Source of the DNA: Loktanella sp. IMCC34160
GTDB taxonomy: Bacteria; Pseudomonadota; Alphaproteobacteria; Rhodobacterales; Rhodobacteraceae
Direction: 5' to 3'
DNA: 64,000 bases
NCBI RefSeq assembly: GCF_004145845.1
Contig: NZ_SELP01000001.1
Span: 682,001-746,000 of the forward strand
The notes below the pieces were generated by a model that saw only the letters and a list, made by a program, of their open reading frames with translations, was not told where the DNA came from and did not search any database. Of this stretch, positions 34,782 to 42,920 are shown one piece after another; within the stretch, counting starts at the first letter, position 1, and every line of letters begins with the position of its first letter. Position numbers and translations under genes: made by a program.

Positions 34782-36071
34782 CTATTTGACCACGCGAAGT
34801 GTCTGACGCGGCGGGGATTTCCCGGTTGTCAGCGCGTCATAGGGGTCGTCCTCGTCCAGCATCATGTCGACGACCTGCCGCAGCAGTTGCCGACGTCCAC
34901 GCGCCGAATAGAACCCGCCCGGCACCTGGCTGGTTTCCAGAAGGAACCGGCGATAGTCGCGATAGGCCAGCGCGTCGGGGCGTCCGGGGTGGGCAAAGAA
35001 TTCCGCCAGCGGCAGGGTCGAAACGAATTCCGGCTTGTCAAAGACCGCCCGGCCAAAGGCCTTGAGCGGGATGCCCCGCCACAGCACCTGCTGCGCGGCG
35101 GTGGAATTGACTGTCACGGCGGTGCGGGCGTTGTCCAAAAGCCGGGCAAGCTTGCCCCCGCGGATATAGTGAACCCGGGCGCCGACCCCCCGCCGGGCCG
35201 CTTCCCGCCGGATGATCGCCTTCATTGGCGACCGGCCGTTTTCCAGCGGATGCGCCTTGAAAACAAGGTGATGATGGCGCGGCGCGCCTTCGGCAAAGCC
35301 GTCGATCAGCAGGGTCAGGAACTCTTCCATCCGGGTAAAGGGCGAATGTTCCCGGAAACTGGCGTCATGTTCCAATTGCAGCAGCGCAAGGTGATAGGGA
35401 AAGCCGCCAAACCGGACCCGCGCCGTGGCGATCCGCCGGTCCAGCGCGATCAGCGGCATCAGGAACAGGCGGCGGGTATATAGCCAGGCTTCGGTCAGGA
35501 CCGGCAGTTCCCGGTGCGGGCGGAAATTGCGATAGTCCCGGTTCCGGAACAGCACGAACCAGTGATACAGCGCGCCATAGAACACATGGTGGCGCATGTC
35601 CCCCCAATGGGCGGGCGGTTCCGGCAGGTCCATCTGGCTGACCCGCAGCCGGTCGCGCATATCGGCGATGCTGAAGTCCATCAGCCGCGAATGGCCGTTC
35701 GATCCGCCCCGTTCATAGGTCACCCAATAGGGCCGCATGTAGCCTTCTTCGAAGACATGGACCGTCAGCCCGAAGGCTTTCGCGATCTCGACCGCCTGTG
35801 CGTGGATTGGGCGGGTGTCGCCGTAAAGCGCGATATCGGTGATCCCGTGGTCGGCCACGATCTGGCGAAAGGTCTCGGGCCAGTCTTCGGGCGTGCCGCG
35901 AAAGGGGATGTAGCCGGGCCCGCCGAACCAGAACGCCCGGTCGCCCGCGTTGAACCCGACGCGCCAGACCTGCGCGCCCGCGGCCCGCAGCATCTTGGCA
36001 AGCCGATGGAAGAAGGGCCCGTGCGGTCCTTGCAGGAACAGAAATCGCCTGTCTGACGGGGAACCTGTCAA
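34782..36071 (-). CDS. kpsS: KpsS-like capsule polysaccharide protein
   Basis: The 429-residue protein has FLFLQGPHGPFFHRLAKML near its start, then VFEEGYMRPYWVTYERGGSNG and HLVFKAHPLENGRS and VNSTAAQQVLWRG. This pattern is KpsS, which adds the first Kdo to phosphatidylglycerol before KpsC extends it. I favour the TTG start at 36071 with GAGGG 10 bases before. An ATG at 36164 would add 31 residues with no family match and would put the CtrA box inside the gene. It is upstream of kpsD/kpsC on the same strand (145-base gap). Confidence 0.84.
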   Translation of the reverse strand: MTGSPSDRRFLFLQGPHGPFFHRLAKMLRAAGAQVWRVGFNAGDRAFWFGGPGYIPFRGTPEDWPETFRQIVADHGITDIALYGDTRPIHAQAVEIAKAFGLTVHVFEEGYMRPYWVTYERGGSNGHSRLMDFSIADMRDRLRVSQMDLPEPPAHWGDMRHHVFYGALYHWFVLFRNRDYRNFRPHRELPVLTEAWLYTRRLFLMPLIALDRRIATARVRFGGFPYHLALLQLEHDASFREHSPFTRMEEFLTLLIDGFAEGAPRHHHLVFKAHPLENGRSPMKAIIRREAARRGVGARVHYIRGGKLARLLDNARTAVTVNSTAAQQVLWRGIPLKAFGRAVFDKPEFVSTLPLAEFFAHPGRPDALAYRDYRRFLLETSQVPGGFYSARGRRQLLRQVVDMMLDEDDPYDALTTGKSPPRQTLRVVK

Positions 36072-36118
36072 AACCCGTTTTCCCTCATACCCATGTCGCC
36101 GCCTGTCATAGCGTTTCG

Positions 36119-36133
36119 TTAAGGCAAAATTAA
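36119..36133. promoter_or_regulatory. Perfect TTAA-N7-TTAA CtrA-type box upstream of kpsS
   Basis: TTAA at 36119-36122 and TTAA at 36130-36133 are separated by 7 bases (GGCAAAA). This is the CtrA binding consensus of alphaproteobacteria. It lies 48 bases ahead of the kpsS start and 88 bases upstream of ribE, so it could act in either direction. Capsule control by CtrA is sensible because CtrA governs motility and gene-transfer-agent traits in this order. Confidence 0.55.
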
Positions 36134-36220
36134 GACCCTTGGGGCCGCCGAACCCGCCCCACATGCTTGTCTGGCATCTGGCGACAGGCTAGGTCAGGGG
36201 AAAGAACGAAGGGTTAAGGC

Positions 36221-36820
36221 ATGTTTACCGGCATCATCACCGATCAGGGCGACGTTCTACAGCTGGAGCAGCGGGGCGACCTGCGCGCGCGGATCGGCAC
36301 CACCTATGACGTGGCGGGGATCGACCTTGGCGCGTCCATCGCCTGTAACGGGGTCTGCCTGACGGTGATCGCCACGGGAACCGAGCCGAAAAACTGGTTC
36401 GATGTGGAGATCAGCGCGGAATCCGTGTCGCTGACCAATATCGGGGATTGGGTCATCGGGTCCGTTCTGAACCTTGAACGGGCGCTGAAGGTCGGGGACG
36501 AATTGGGCGGCCATATCGTGTCGGGCCATGTGGACGGGGTGGCAACCATCACCGCGATGCAGGCGGAAGGGGACAGCACCCGCTTCACCTTTGACGCGCC
36601 TGCCGCGCTGGCGCGGTTCATCGCGCCGAAAGGGTCTGTCGCGCTGAACGGCACCTCGCTGACCGTGAACGAGGTCTCGGGCACGACCTTCGGGGTCAAC
36701 ATCATCCCCCACACCAAAGAGGTGACCACCTGGGGTGCGGCGCAGGTCGGCGACCGGGTGAATATCGAGATCGACACGATGGCCCGCTACGTCGCCCGGC
36801 TGCGGGAGTTTGAGGCATGA
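36221..36820 (+). CDS. ribE: Riboflavin synthase alpha chain
   Basis: The 199-residue protein starts MFTGIITDQGDVLQLEQ, the invariant start of the family. Two lumazine-binding barrels follow, each ending in a GASIACNGVCLTV / GSVALNGTSLTVNEVSG motif; GHIVSGHVDGVATI is between. It joins two dimethyl-ribityllumazine molecules into riboflavin. It begins the rightward group ribE-unknown-ribBA-ribH-nusB, overlapping the next gene (ATGA). A near-match to the CtrA box (TTAA-N7-TTAC) overlaps its start codon. Confidence 0.95.
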   Translation: MFTGIITDQGDVLQLEQRGDLRARIGTTYDVAGIDLGASIACNGVCLTVIATGTEPKNWFDVEISAESVSLTNIGDWVIGSVLNLERALKVGDELGGHIVSGHVDGVATITAMQAEGDSTRFTFDAPAALARFIAPKGSVALNGTSLTVNEVSGTTFGVNIIPHTKEVTTWGAAQVGDRVNIEIDTMARYVARLREFEA

Positions 36821-37383
36821 CGCAAATCGGTCATAACGGCGGCCCGACGATGGAACCGGGACACAGCTGGCGCAAGACCAGCTGGCAGAAGGCGCGGAAG
36901 TCGCTCTTGCCGTCGCTTCCGGTCGAAGTGGTGCGGCTGCGGGTGAAACGGGCGCGAGAGCTGGGTCTTCCCTACAAGACCTATGCCGGGTTCCGCGCGT
37001 CGACGGGGCACGACCTTATTGGTTTTCTGTTTTCTTCCAATGCGCTGGGCGTCGAGACCCGCCAAGAGATCAGCCAACAGGCCAAGGAGGTTCTGTCGCG
37101 CATCAACGCCGACCGAACAGCGATCGTTCACGCGCCGGTCCGCCCTGAGGATGTCGTGGCCGCCAACGCGATTGACGCCGCGTTTGCTGCCCCGAACCTG
37201 ACGCATAGCTGGTCCGAAATCCGCAACCGCCTCAAAGCGATTGCCCGCGCCCGCGGATATCCGGCAGACCGTTTCGTGATCGTGGGCAAGACCGCGCTTG
37301 AACGTGACTGGGTCGCGGCCTGCGGGGCTGCAGGATATCTGGATGGAACAACCTATTTCGACACCGCATTTGGCGCTGTCTGA
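36817..37383 (+). CDS. Unknown protein with IGHNGGP N-terminus in riboflavin operon
   Basis: The 188-residue protein begins MTQIGHNGGPTMEPGHSW. The opening IGHNGGP turns up at the start of many short alphaproteobacterial proteins of unknown role. The rest is helical and basic (WQKARKSLLPSLPVEVVRLRVKRARELGLPYKTY), then a GHDLIGFLFSSNAL segment and TRQEISQQAKEVLSRI. It has no enzyme motif that I know. It overlaps ribE by 4 bases and lies 82 bases before ribBA, with the same composition as its neighbours, so it is a settled part of the operon. Nucleic-acid or flavin-related binding is only a guess. Confidence 0.75.
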   Translation: MTQIGHNGGPTMEPGHSWRKTSWQKARKSLLPSLPVEVVRLRVKRARELGLPYKTYAGFRASTGHDLIGFLFSSNALGVETRQEISQQAKEVLSRINADRTAIVHAPVRPEDVVAANAIDAAFAAPNLTHSWSEIRNRLKAIARARGYPADRFVIVGKTALERDWVAACGAAGYLDGTTYFDTAFGAV

Positions 37384-37465
37384 CTGTGGGGCCTATGCCG
37401 ATGGCAAGCCTTCCAATAGCGGGGCAGGTGGTCTATCTGCCTGTCCAAAGCCCAAAGGAACGCCC

Positions 37466-38593
37466 ATGACCAACCCCTTCGACGCCCCCGGTCCGGTAGA
37501 ACGCGATCTGGCCGCCGCCATTTCCCCGATCGAAGAGATCATCGAAGAGGCGCGACAGGGCCGGATGTTCATCCTTGTCGATCACGAGGACCGCGAGAAC
37601 GAGGGCGATCTTGTGATCCCCGCGGCCTATGCCGACGCCAGGGCGATCAACTTTATGGCGACCCACGGGCGCGGGCTGATCTGCCTGACCCTGCCCGCGG
37701 AACGGATCGAACAGCTGCGCCTGCCGATGATGGCGGTTAACAATTCCTCGCGGCATGAAACCGCCTTCACCGTCTCGATCGAGGCACGCGAGGGCGTCAG
37801 CACCGGCATTTCCGCCGCCGACCGGGCGCTGACCGTGGCGACCGCGATCAACCCGCAATGCACCTCTGCTGATATCGCCACGCCGGGCCATGTGTTCCCG
37901 CTGCGGGCGCGGCGGGGTGGGGTTCTGGTGCGCGCCGGCCATACCGAGGCGGGCTGCGACGTGGCCCGGCTTGCCGGCCATTACCCGGCCTCGGTCATCT
38001 GCGAGATCATGAAGGAAGACGGGACCATGGCCCGGCTGCCCGACCTTGTGGACTATGCGGCCACCCATGGGCTGAAGATCGGCACGATCTCTGACCTGAT
38101 CACCTACCGGTCCCGCAATGACTACCTCGTGCAGGAAACCAGCCGGTCCAATGTCACCTCGGAATTCGGCGGCGACTGGGACATGCGCATCTTCACCGAT
38201 CAGGTGCACGAGGTAGAGCACGTGGTGCTGGTCAAGGGCGACATCACCACGCCCGACCCGGTGCTGACGCGGACCCACGCCCTGCACGAGGCGCAGGATG
38301 TGCTGGGCCTTGGCCCGAAACCGGCGGGCGAACTGGCCCGCGCCATGCAGATCATCGCCGACGAAGGGCGTGGCGTCGTCTGCCTGTTCCGGCAGCCGCG
38401 CAAATCGCTCTATGCGCATGAAGACGACGGCCCCCGCACCATCAAGCAGACCGGCCTTGGGGCGCAGATCCTGTCGGACATGGGGCTGCGCGACCTGATC
38501 CTGCTGACCGATTCACCGCAGACCCGCTATCTGGGTCTGGACGCCTACGGGCTGAACATCACGGGCACCCGCCCGATCCTTTCGAAGGGCTGA
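37466..38593 (+). CDS. ribB: RibB with degenerate GTP-cyclohydrolase-II-like C-terminal domain
   Basis: The 375-residue protein has an intact N-terminal 3,4-dihydroxy-2-butanone-4-phosphate synthase: FILVDHEDRENEGDLVIPA, MATHGRGLICLTL, RAGHTEAGCDVARLAG. From about residue 212 a RibA-like domain follows (VEHVVLVKGDI, VLTRTHALHEAQDVLG, QIIADEGRGVVCLFRQ). The zinc-binding GDVxGSxRCDC stretch is missing, so GTP cyclohydrolase II is very unlikely to work. A separate ribA gene should exist elsewhere. Sits between the unknown gene and ribH, which starts 4 bases after. Common annotation as RibBA would overstate the function. Confidence 0.9.
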   Translation: MTNPFDAPGPVERDLAAAISPIEEIIEEARQGRMFILVDHEDRENEGDLVIPAAYADARAINFMATHGRGLICLTLPAERIEQLRLPMMAVNNSSRHETAFTVSIEAREGVSTGISAADRALTVATAINPQCTSADIATPGHVFPLRARRGGVLVRAGHTEAGCDVARLAGHYPASVICEIMKEDGTMARLPDLVDYAATHGLKIGTISDLITYRSRNDYLVQETSRSNVTSEFGGDWDMRIFTDQVHEVEHVVLVKGDITTPDPVLTRTHALHEAQDVLGLGPKPAGELARAMQIIADEGRGVVCLFRQPRKSLYAHEDDGPRTIKQTGLGAQILSDMGLRDLILLTDSPQTRYLGLDAYGLNITGTRPILSKG

Positions 38594-38597
38594 ACCC

Positions 38598-39137
38598 ATG
38601 GCTGGCGCATCTCATTACATCCTTCCCCGCCCCGAGTTTGACAAGCCGGTCAAACTGCTGATCGTCGTGTCGCCCTACTACAAGGACATCGCCGACAACC
38701 TGATCGCCGGAGCCAAGGCAGAGATCGAGGCGGCAGGTGGCACCTGGGAGATCGCCGAGGTGCCCGGCGCGCTGGAAATCCCGACCGCCATCGGCATGGC
38801 CGAACGGATGTCCAACTTTGACGGCTACGTCGCGCTGGGCTGCGTGATCCGGGGTGAAACCACCCATTACGACACCGTCTGCAACGACAGCAGCCGCGCC
38901 ATTCAATTGCTGGGCCTTCAGGGGCTGGCCATCGGCAACGGCATCCTCACGGTCGAGAACCGCACACAGGCCGAGGTCCGCGCCGATCCGGCCGACCAGA
39001 ACAAGGGCGGCGGCGCCGCCGCTGCGGCCTTGCACCTGATCGCGCTGGGCCGTAAGTGGGGCCGCGCCGACAAGGGGGTCGGCTTTACCGGGGACATCCT
39101 GCTCGCCCGGTCCGGTGAAGGAAAGACGACCGCATGA
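38598..39137 (+). CDS. ribH: 6,7-dimethyl-8-ribityllumazine synthase
   Basis: The 179-residue protein has LLIVVSPYYKDIADNLIAGAKAEIE, VPGALEIPTAIGMAE and LGCVIRGETTHYDTVCNDSSRAIQ, with the conserved His of the catalytic loop. It condenses the RibB product with the pyrimidine from RibD. The insertion SGEGK at the C-terminus is unremarkable. Its last codons overlap the nusB start (ATGA), the standard ribH-nusB linkage. Confidence 0.96.
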   Translation: MAGASHYILPRPEFDKPVKLLIVVSPYYKDIADNLIAGAKAEIEAAGGTWEIAEVPGALEIPTAIGMAERMSNFDGYVALGCVIRGETTHYDTVCNDSSRAIQLLGLQGLAIGNGILTVENRTQAEVRADPADQNKGGGAAAAALHLIALGRKWGRADKGVGFTGDILLARSGEGKTTA

Positions 39138-39592
39138 CCACCAACAGCCGCCAGATGAAATCCGCCGCCCGGCTTTATGCCGTGCAGGCGCTGTTCCAGA
39201 TGGAAAGCTCTGGCCAGACGGTGGAACAGGTCTGTTCCGAGTTCGAGACGCACCGGTTCGGCGCGGTCTACGAAGGCGACGAAATGGCCGAGGGCGACGT
39301 CAAGCTGTTCCGGGCGCTGGTGGACGAGGCGGTGGACGAGCAAGCCAAGATCGACCAGATGACCGACCGGGCGCTGGTGGCGAAATGGCCGATCGCGCGG
39401 ATCGACCCGACCCTGCGGGCGCTGTTCCGGGCCGCCGGGGGCGAGCTGTCGCTGGCCAAGACCCCGCCCAAGGTGGTGATCGTCGAGTTCGTGCAGGTGG
39501 CCGAGGCGTTCTTTCCGGACGGCAAGGAACCGAAATTCGTCAACGCCGTGCTGGACCACATGGCCCGCGAAGCCCGGCCCGAGGCGTTCTAG
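39134..39592 (+). CDS. nusB: Transcription antitermination factor NusB
   Basis: The 152-residue protein is all-helical: SAARLYAVQALFQMESSGQT at the start, then LVAKWPIARIDPTLRALFRAA and VVIVEFVQVAEAF, and FVNAVLDHMAREARPE at the end. It acts with NusE on boxA RNA of rRNA operons to stop premature termination. It is the last gene of the operon and is followed by stem-loops. Confidence 0.95.
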   Translation: MTTNSRQMKSAARLYAVQALFQMESSGQTVEQVCSEFETHRFGAVYEGDEMAEGDVKLFRALVDEAVDEQAKIDQMTDRALVAKWPIARIDPTLRALFRAAGGELSLAKTPPKVVIVEFVQVAEAFFPDGKEPKFVNAVLDHMAREARPEAF

Positions 39593-39891
39593 ATCAATTC
39601 CGCCGGGAGGCTTGCGGCCCGGCACACGCCCGCCCGCCCCCCAGGCGGGCGTGTTCCACGCCCCCCTCGGCCGGGCGCGTGCCTGCGAATTCCTGAAGCC
39701 ACTAAGTCCCGAAAGGGCGCGGGAACAAGGCCGCAGGCCGCCCGCGCATCGCCTGCCCGTCCCGGCGGGCTGGCGACTTGGTGATCGACGCCCGCAGACC
39801 CGACCTTGCCCTGACATTACACGATAAACCGCGCAGCAAATCCGGCGCATCGCCACCCCACGGGCAGGCAATGCGCGGGCTTTGTCTTATC
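39593..39891. other. 299-base intergenic region with two stem-loops
   Basis: No gene is seen. GCCGGG/CCCGGC (39603-39623) and the strong ACACGCCCGCC/GGCGGGCGTGT hairpin (39624-39654) follow nusB, without a long T-run. Beyond them the DNA is G+C-rich with short inverted repeats. The region lies between nusB and the end of the leftward MmgE/PrpD gene, so termination from both sides is the likely job. Confidence 0.55.
39624..39654. terminator. 11-bp stem-loop after nusB
   Basis: ACACGCCCGCC (39624-39634) and GGCGGGCGTGT (39644-39654) pair perfectly around nine bases. Only TT follows, so it may act with Rho or as an RNA-end protector. Confidence 0.6.
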
Positions 39892-41238
39892 CTAAGGCGC
39901 GTCGAAAATCAGCGGCGCAAGGTCCGATAACCGGCTGCCCGCCTCGGTCAGCCCCAGCATCGCATCCCTGATCCGGCCCGCCCGCTCCGCGCCCACCACC
40001 GGGTCGGCAAAGCTGTGGTATTTCGCGACTACGTCGCTTTCGGAAAACGGCGCTTCCGGACCGCCCCGCGCGTGCACGTCGCCGCTGTCCAGCCGCCGCC
40101 CGTCCGTGGTGACAATCGTTACATCGGCCCAGCGACCCAGCGGGAAGCGGTCGGAATGGCGTTTGTCCTCGGCCACGGTGATCCGTTCCATCATGGCGAT
40201 GACCGCCGGGTCGGACAGGCCCGCGCCGCTGATCTGGTCCACAAGGATCGTACCGTGGGTAAGGAAAGCCGCCACCGCAAAGCGCAGCGAATACTGCGCC
40301 TTCGATGTGGTGTCGGGCACCCCGTAGAACAGGCAGGCCGCCTGATGAAAGCTGCGCACCTCGACCCGCGCGATATCCGTCGCGGCCAGCCCATGCGCCA
40401 GAACCACCGACCGGACCGCGTCAATCGACCCATGCGCCCAGCGGCAGATCGGGTAGGGCTTCACATATTGATGTTCGACCTGCCAGAACTGCCCCAGATC
40501 CTCCCAGAACGGCGCGGCCTCTGTCGCCTCGATGGTAATGGCCGGGGCCCCGGTAAAGCCGCGTTCGGCCATCATCGCCGACGACAGACCGACCAGCGCG
40601 CCCCAGCCCGACCCGTCGTGCAGCATGGTCGGGTTGGCGATCTCGCGCATCATCTGGCTGCGGGGGCCGTGGTATTCGGCAATCCCCAGCGCCTCGCGGA
40701 ACGGGTCGGGGCCCATGCCCCGCATCCGGGCCGCCATCGCCACCACCCCCAGCGCGTTCCACGCGCCCGAAGTGTGATAGTCGCTGACCGTGGCGTGCAG
40801 GGTCATTGCCGCGCGGCCCGCCACCTCGTATCCGACCACGACCGTGGCCAGCGCCTCTGGCCCCGTCAGGTCGGGGCAGACCTGCATCAGGGTCGCCAGC
40901 GTGGGCAGAACGACCACGCCGATATGGCCCTTGGTCGGGTTATAGCCGTCATGGCCGTCCAGATTGTCGATCTGGCTGGCAAGGGCAAAGGCCGCGCCGG
41001 GGATACCCGCCTGCCGCCCATCGAACATCATCCGGGCGCGGGCGTCGGGATCGTCGGAATTGAACATCAGGCAGGCGCTGTCACGGGCGATCCGGCCCGC
41101 CTCCATCGGGGCTGCGGCAACGGCGATGCCCATCGTGTCCAGCATCATCCGCGCCGCCGCTGACAGGGCCGAGGCGGGGAAATCCCCGGCGCCGCGTCGT
41201 AGGGTGAAGGTTGCAACCTCATCGAAAACCCGCGTCAT
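39892..41238 (-). CDS. MmgE/PrpD-family protein
   Basis: The 448-residue protein starts at ATG 41238 after GGAGGAG. Family features are ALASQIDNLDGHDGYNPTKGHIGVVVLPTLATL, then YHTSGAWNALG, KPYPICRWAHGSIDA and RFPLGRWADVTIVTTDGR. The fold includes 2-methylcitrate dehydratase (PrpD), cis-aconitate decarboxylase and related lyases. No prpB or prpC gene is near, so methylcitrate is not the obvious substrate. A divergent LysR gene starts 167 bases away, with a 10-bp-arm inverted repeat between them, so it is likely induced by a hydroxy or dicarboxylic acid. Confidence 0.85.
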   Translation of the reverse strand: MTRVFDEVATFTLRRGAGDFPASALSAAARMMLDTMGIAVAAAPMEAGRIARDSACLMFNSDDPDARARMMFDGRQAGIPGAAFALASQIDNLDGHDGYNPTKGHIGVVVLPTLATLMQVCPDLTGPEALATVVVGYEVAGRAAMTLHATVSDYHTSGAWNALGVVAMAARMRGMGPDPFREALGIAEYHGPRSQMMREIANPTMLHDGSGWGALVGLSSAMMAERGFTGAPAITIEATEAAPFWEDLGQFWQVEHQYVKPYPICRWAHGSIDAVRSVVLAHGLAATDIARVEVRSFHQAACLFYGVPDTTSKAQYSLRFAVAAFLTHGTILVDQISGAGLSDPAVIAMMERITVAEDKRHSDRFPLGRWADVTIVTTDGRRLDSGDVHARGGPEAPFSESDVVAKYHSFADPVVGAERAGRIRDAMLGLTEAGSRLSDLAPLIFDAP

Positions 41239-41296
41239 CCCGTTTTCTCCTCCCCGGCGCTGATGCGCTATTGAGGATCGGCGCGGGGCCGGGTTC

Positions 41297-41332
41297 ACGA
41301 AAACAAAATGGGGTCTCAGGCATTGTTTTCGT
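41297..41332. promoter_or_regulatory. 10-bp-arm inverted repeat, candidate LysR operator
   Basis: ACGAAAACAA (41297-41306) and TTGTTTTCGT (41323-41332) are perfect reverse complements, separated by 16 bases. They are in the middle of the divergent MmgE/PrpD-LysR region. Arms and spacing suit a dimer-of-dimers LysR site. Confidence 0.6.
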
Positions 41333-41405
41333 TTCTCTTGCCGCCATTCCACGCCAGTATGAACCGCAACGAGTCGCCCACAGGGGCACCACCGAAAGGG
41401 ACCGC

Positions 41406-42299
41406 GTGAAACATCGCCCGCACCTCAGCTATATCCGCTCGTTCGAGGCGGCGGCCCGGCACCTGTCCTTCACGCTCGCGGCGGAAGAACTGAACTATAC
41501 CCAGGCCGCGGTCAGCAACCACGTCCGCTCGCTCGAGGAATATCTGGGCCGGCCCCTGTTCATCCGCCATGCCCGCAGCCTTGAACTGACCGGGTTGGGG
41601 CAGGCCTATCTGCCCGGCGTGCGGCAGGCCCTGCGCCAGATCGAAGAGGCGACCGAGGCGATCATTTCCCGCACCCATGACAAATCCGTGGTGATCTCCA
41701 GCCCGATCAGCTTTGCCGAAAACTGGCTGGCGCCGCAGGTGGCGCGGTTCATGGCCGGGCATCCGGAATATTCGATCACCGTGCATGGCACCATCTGGGG
41801 CGATGTCGAGGATGAGGTTGCCGACCTGTCCATCGCCATCAAGCATGACGACAGCGCCCGACCGGGCGAACAGAAGCTGTTCACCGACGGGCTTTGCGTG
41901 CTCTGCGCGCCTGACTACCGGATTGATGGCAAGCCGCTGACGCACCCCAAAGACCTGCACAGGGCGCAACTGATCCACATCCTTGCCCGGCAGGATTGCT
42001 GGAAACCCATCGCCTCGGCGCTGGGGCTTGAGGAACTGGGCGTCGAAGGCGGGCTGAAAAGCAATTCGTCCAACATCGGGCTGGAACTGGCCGCCAACGG
42101 GCTGGGCTGCGTGGCGATGCTGCGGTCACTGGCGCGGCCCTATCTGGACCGGGGGGTTCTGGTGGAACCCTTCCCGGTGTCCGTGCCAAGCCCTTGGAAC
42201 TATTATCTGACCAATCGAAACGGTGGGTCGAAACCCGCCGTGAAGACCTTTCAGAAATGGCTGGTGGATCAGGCCGCCAGCTACAGCGCGGCGGCCTGA
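41406..42299 (+). CDS. LysR-family regulator (GcvA-like)
   Basis: The 297-residue protein uses GTG 41406 with GAAAGGGA ahead. Residues 5-65 hold the HTH (YIRSFEAAARHLSFTLAAEELNYTQAAVSNHVRSLEEYLG). The effector domain starts near 95 with ISSPISFAENWLAPQVARFM. Its HTH opening and IRSFEAAARHLSFT match the GcvA group. It diverges from the MmgE/PrpD gene and probably controls it through the inverted repeat at 41297-41332. Confidence 0.88.
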   Translation: MKHRPHLSYIRSFEAAARHLSFTLAAEELNYTQAAVSNHVRSLEEYLGRPLFIRHARSLELTGLGQAYLPGVRQALRQIEEATEAIISRTHDKSVVISSPISFAENWLAPQVARFMAGHPEYSITVHGTIWGDVEDEVADLSIAIKHDDSARPGEQKLFTDGLCVLCAPDYRIDGKPLTHPKDLHRAQLIHILARQDCWKPIASALGLEELGVEGGLKSNSSNIGLELAANGLGCVAMLRSLARPYLDRGVLVEPFPVSVPSPWNYYLTNRNGGSKPAVKTFQKWLVDQAASYSAAA

Positions 42300-42425
42300 T
42301 CCGGCCCGCGCCGATCATGGATTTCGCAAGGGACGGCCGCCCTGCGCATGGTCGCAACCGAATGCGTCCCTGAAACCGGAACGAACCCGCGCTTCCCTCT
42401 GAAGCCATAGCAGCAGGACCCGAAC

Positions 42426-42713
42426 ATGAGCGCCTATCTGATCTACGACGTCGATATCCATGATCCGGCACCCTACGGTGAATTCATGGAAAAGGTGAAA
42501 CCGATCGTCGAGGCGTTCGGCGGGCGCTATTTGGCGCGTGGCGGGCGGCACGAAGTTCTTGAAGGGACATGGGAGCCCAGCAGGCTGGTGCTTTTCGAGT
42601 TTCCGGACATGGATGCTGCCCGCAAACTTTTCACCAGTGATGATTACGCGCCCCTGAAAGAGCTTCGACAAAGCTGTTCAACGGGTCACGCGGTGATCGT
42701 GGAAGGCATCTGA
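42426..42713 (+). CDS. DUF1330 family protein
   Basis: The 95-residue protein has AYLIYDVDIHDPAPYGEFMEKV at the start, then FGGRYLARGGRHEVLEG and RLVLFEFPDMDAARKLFTSDDYAPLKELR. This is the DUF1330 ferredoxin-like (dimeric alpha-beta barrel) fold. Its function is unknown. It follows the LysR gene by 126 bases on the same strand. Confidence 0.88.
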   Translation: MSAYLIYDVDIHDPAPYGEFMEKVKPIVEAFGGRYLARGGRHEVLEGTWEPSRLVLFEFPDMDAARKLFTSDDYAPLKELRQSCSTGHAVIVEGI

Positions 42714-42869
42714 AGGCACAGCAGAAGCAGTGGGCGGCTCAGGCCCTAAGCCGTCCGACGCGCAGGTGATGACGCGCCCGGGGAATGGATTTTCTGTCGG
42801 GGTCGGAAAGTGACTGTCGCCCATAGAACCGGATCGGTTCCCGTGGGGTCGTCAATCTTGGGTGGTCTG

Positions 42870-42900
42870 CCGGGCCGCCGTCAATGACGCGGCAGCCCGG
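42870..42900. terminator. Stem-loop between convergent DUF1330 and GcvT-type oxidase genes
   Basis: CCGGGC (42870-42875) pairs with GCCCGG (42895-42900), and the inner GCCG/CGGC stretches extend the stem across one mismatch. It stands between two converging genes. No clear T-run follows on either strand. Confidence 0.5.
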
Positions 42901-42920
42901 AGGGTCGTTGAATTCCCTGC

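Noticed and set aside
36214-36228. TTAA-N7-TTAC overlapping the ribE start, near-match to a CtrA box
   Set aside because: It has one mismatch and covers the start codon; chance match cannot be ruled out, so it is not claimed as a site.
37466-38593. Fully bifunctional RibBA
   Set aside because: The RibA-like half lacks the zinc cysteine motif.
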